Shown here in pieces: positions 13,658 to 14,733 of a DNA stretch of 14,733 nucleotides. Position numbers and translations under genes: made by a program. The notes under the pieces were generated by a model. That model did no database searches and was not told where the DNA came from. It worked only from the letters and a program-made list of their open reading frames with translations. Source of the DNA: CAYUEN01 sp964443745 (GTDB taxonomy: Bacteria; Campylobacterota; Campylobacteria; Campylobacterales; QNZT01). The stretch spans positions 1 to 14,733 of the forward strand of contig CAYUEN010000040.1 of assembly GCA_964443745.1 (NCBI GenBank), given 5' to 3'. Numbering within the stretch: position 1 is the first letter of the stretch; each line of letters opens with the position of its first letter.

Positions 13658-14733
13658 TTATTGATACCGTTTCAAATTTTGCTGGAGTCGTACCAGCGTA
13701 TAGAGCTCGTCGTAGGCTTTCGCCGCATCGTCCCATCCGAATCGCGCCCGCATCGCACGGCTTCTGAGCTGCTCGAACCGCTCCTTCTCCTCGTACCACA
13801 CCCGTACCGCCCAGGCGACCGTATGGTAAAGCGCTTCGGGAGTCGCATCGTAGAATTTGAATCCGTTTCCGCTTCCGCTGAAGGGGTCGTAATTCTCTAT
13901 CGTATCTTCCAGTCCGCCGGTCGCGCGCACGATCGGAAGCGTTCCGTAGCGAAGCGAATAGATCTGGTTGAGTCCACATGGTTCGAACAAAGAGGGCATC
14001 AAAAAGAGATCGCATCCCGCTTCGATCTGATGAGCGAGCGCGTTGTTGTATCCGATATAGGTTCCCACCTTGTCGGGATATCTCTCCGACACGTCGCGGA
14101 AGAACCCCTCCGCCCACTTTTCACCGCTACCCAAAAACACCATCTGAATATCCATCTGCAACATCCCATGCAGCGCCGAAGCAATCAGGGAAATTCCCTT
14201 CTGTTCGACAAAGCGGCCGATAAATCCGATCAGCGGTACCTCCTCGCGTACCGGCAGTCCGAACCGCTTCTGCAAGGAGGCTTTGCACACCCTCTTGCCC
14301 TCCATATCGTCCAAGTCGTAGTTGCGAGCGATGTGGGGATCGATCGCGGGAGACCACTCCTCGTAATCGACACCGTTGAGTATGCCGTAGAGTTTGTGGC
14401 TATGCGCACGGATATGCTCCTCCAACCCCCATCCGTATCGCGCCGTACGAATCTCTCTCGCATACTGGCGACTCACCGTCGTCACCGCATCGGCGTGGAA
14501 GATGCCTCCTTTCAGGAAATTCACTCCATCAAACGCTTCGAGCTCTTCGGGCCTGAAGTGTTCCCATCCCACCTCAAGAACATCCATTATCCTTTTGTGA
14601 AAATGGCCCTGATAGTGGAGGTTGTGGATCGTCAAGACCGAAGCGGTATCCGAAAAGTGGGGATCTTCGCGATAGAGTGTGCGGTTCAAAAGCGTCATCG
14701 GTGCGGTATGCCAGTCGTTGGCGTGGATGACAT
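13658..14733 (-). CDS. glgA: glycogen synthase (partial, N-terminus beyond the right edge)
   Basis: A GT5 starch/glycogen synthase lacking roughly its first 120 residues. An internal ATG at 14698 is not the start, because the frame continues upstream to the edge and encodes VIHANDWHTAP, the conserved HxxDW motif of GlgA. Further motifs are TIHNLHYQG, LKGGIFHADAVTTVS, the KLYGILNGVDYEEWSP hinge region, GFIGRFVEQKG at the start of the second Rossmann domain, and FEPCGLNQIYSLRYGTLPI with the catalytic glutamate. It uses ADP-glucose (usual bacterial donor) or UDP-glucose to lengthen alpha-1,4 glucan. The donor-binding KTGGL motif near the N-terminus lies outside the window. The stop is 9 nt before glgB, so the two form an operon with the channel gene. 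No glgC is visible; it may lie beyond the edge. Confidence 0.96.
   Translation of the reverse strand, partial: VIHANDWHTAPMTLLNRTLYREDPHFSDTASVLTIHNLHYQGHFHKRIMDVLEVGWEHFRPEELEAFDGVNFLKGGIFHADAVTTVSRQYAREIRTARYGWGLEEHIRAHSHKLYGILNGVDYEEWSPAIDPHIARNYDLDDMEGKRVCKASLQKRFGLPVREEVPLIGFIGRFVEQKGISLIASALHGMLQMDIQMVFLGSGEKWAEGFFRDVSERYPDKVGTYIGYNNALAHQIEAGCDLFLMPSLFEPCGLNQIYSLRYGTLPIVRATGGLEDTIENYDPFSGSGNGFKFYDATPEALYHTVAWAVRVWYEEKERFEQLRSRAMRARFGWDDAAKAYDELYTLVRLQQNLKRYQ

Noticed and set aside
1..14733. CRISPR arrays, tRNA or rRNA genes, transposases, toxin-antitoxin or phage-defence modules
   Set aside because: Looked for on both strands; no regularly spaced direct repeats, cloverleaf, or recognisable protein families of these types were seen.

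Overview
The window looks like a chromosomal segment of a Gram-negative bacterium. The dense operons, the lipoproteins with a glycine run after the lipobox cysteine and a PKD/DUF1566 architecture, the short 412-residue Pgi and an AT-rich promoter region beside moderately GC-rich genes suggest a Campylobacterota (epsilonproteobacterial) chemolithoautotroph of marine or vent type. That placement is inference; there is no rRNA or other marker gene in the window.

From left to right: (1) positions 1-7637 hold eight minus-strand genes, transcribed from right to left. They are an NSS-family Na+-coupled transporter, a small lipoprotein with a predicted calcium-binding loop, dapE, pgi, a mannosyl/glucosyl-3-phosphoglycerate phosphatase, a class II glycerate kinase, a glucosyl-3-phosphoglycerate synthase, and the first 112 codons of a GH13_18 sugar phosphorylase resembling glucosylglycerate phosphorylase, which runs off the left edge. 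From the lipoprotein to the phosphorylase the genes touch or overlap (gaps of 8, 10 and 3 nt, an 11-nt overlap, a 1-nt gap, a 1-nt overlap). (2) Positions 7638-9840 are an AT-richer plus-strand island with a 586-residue multidomain surface lipoprotein and a previously unlisted 42-residue cysteine-rich lipoprotein, the latter with a long imperfect dyad upstream and a rho-independent terminator. (3) Positions 9871-14733 hold a second minus-strand operon, glgA (5' end beyond the right edge), glgB and an MscS-family channel, again with near-zero gaps.

Together the two minus-strand operons describe storage of sugar as a polymer (glycogen) and as a small solute (probably glucosylglycerate). The solute operon carries both synthesis (GpgS joins NDP-glucose and 3-phosphoglycerate; GpgP removes the phosphate) and recovery (the phosphorylase would give glucose 1-phosphate plus glycerate; glycerate kinase would return glycerate to lower glycolysis). 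Pgi links this to hexose phosphate supply. A mechanosensitive channel coupled to the glycogen genes fits an osmotic theme. The individual families are known; the unusual points are the closed cycle in one operon, the channel in the glycogen operon, and the two small lipoproteins. I see no mobile element, CRISPR array, tRNA or rRNA. No stretch without a gene exceeds about 160 bases.
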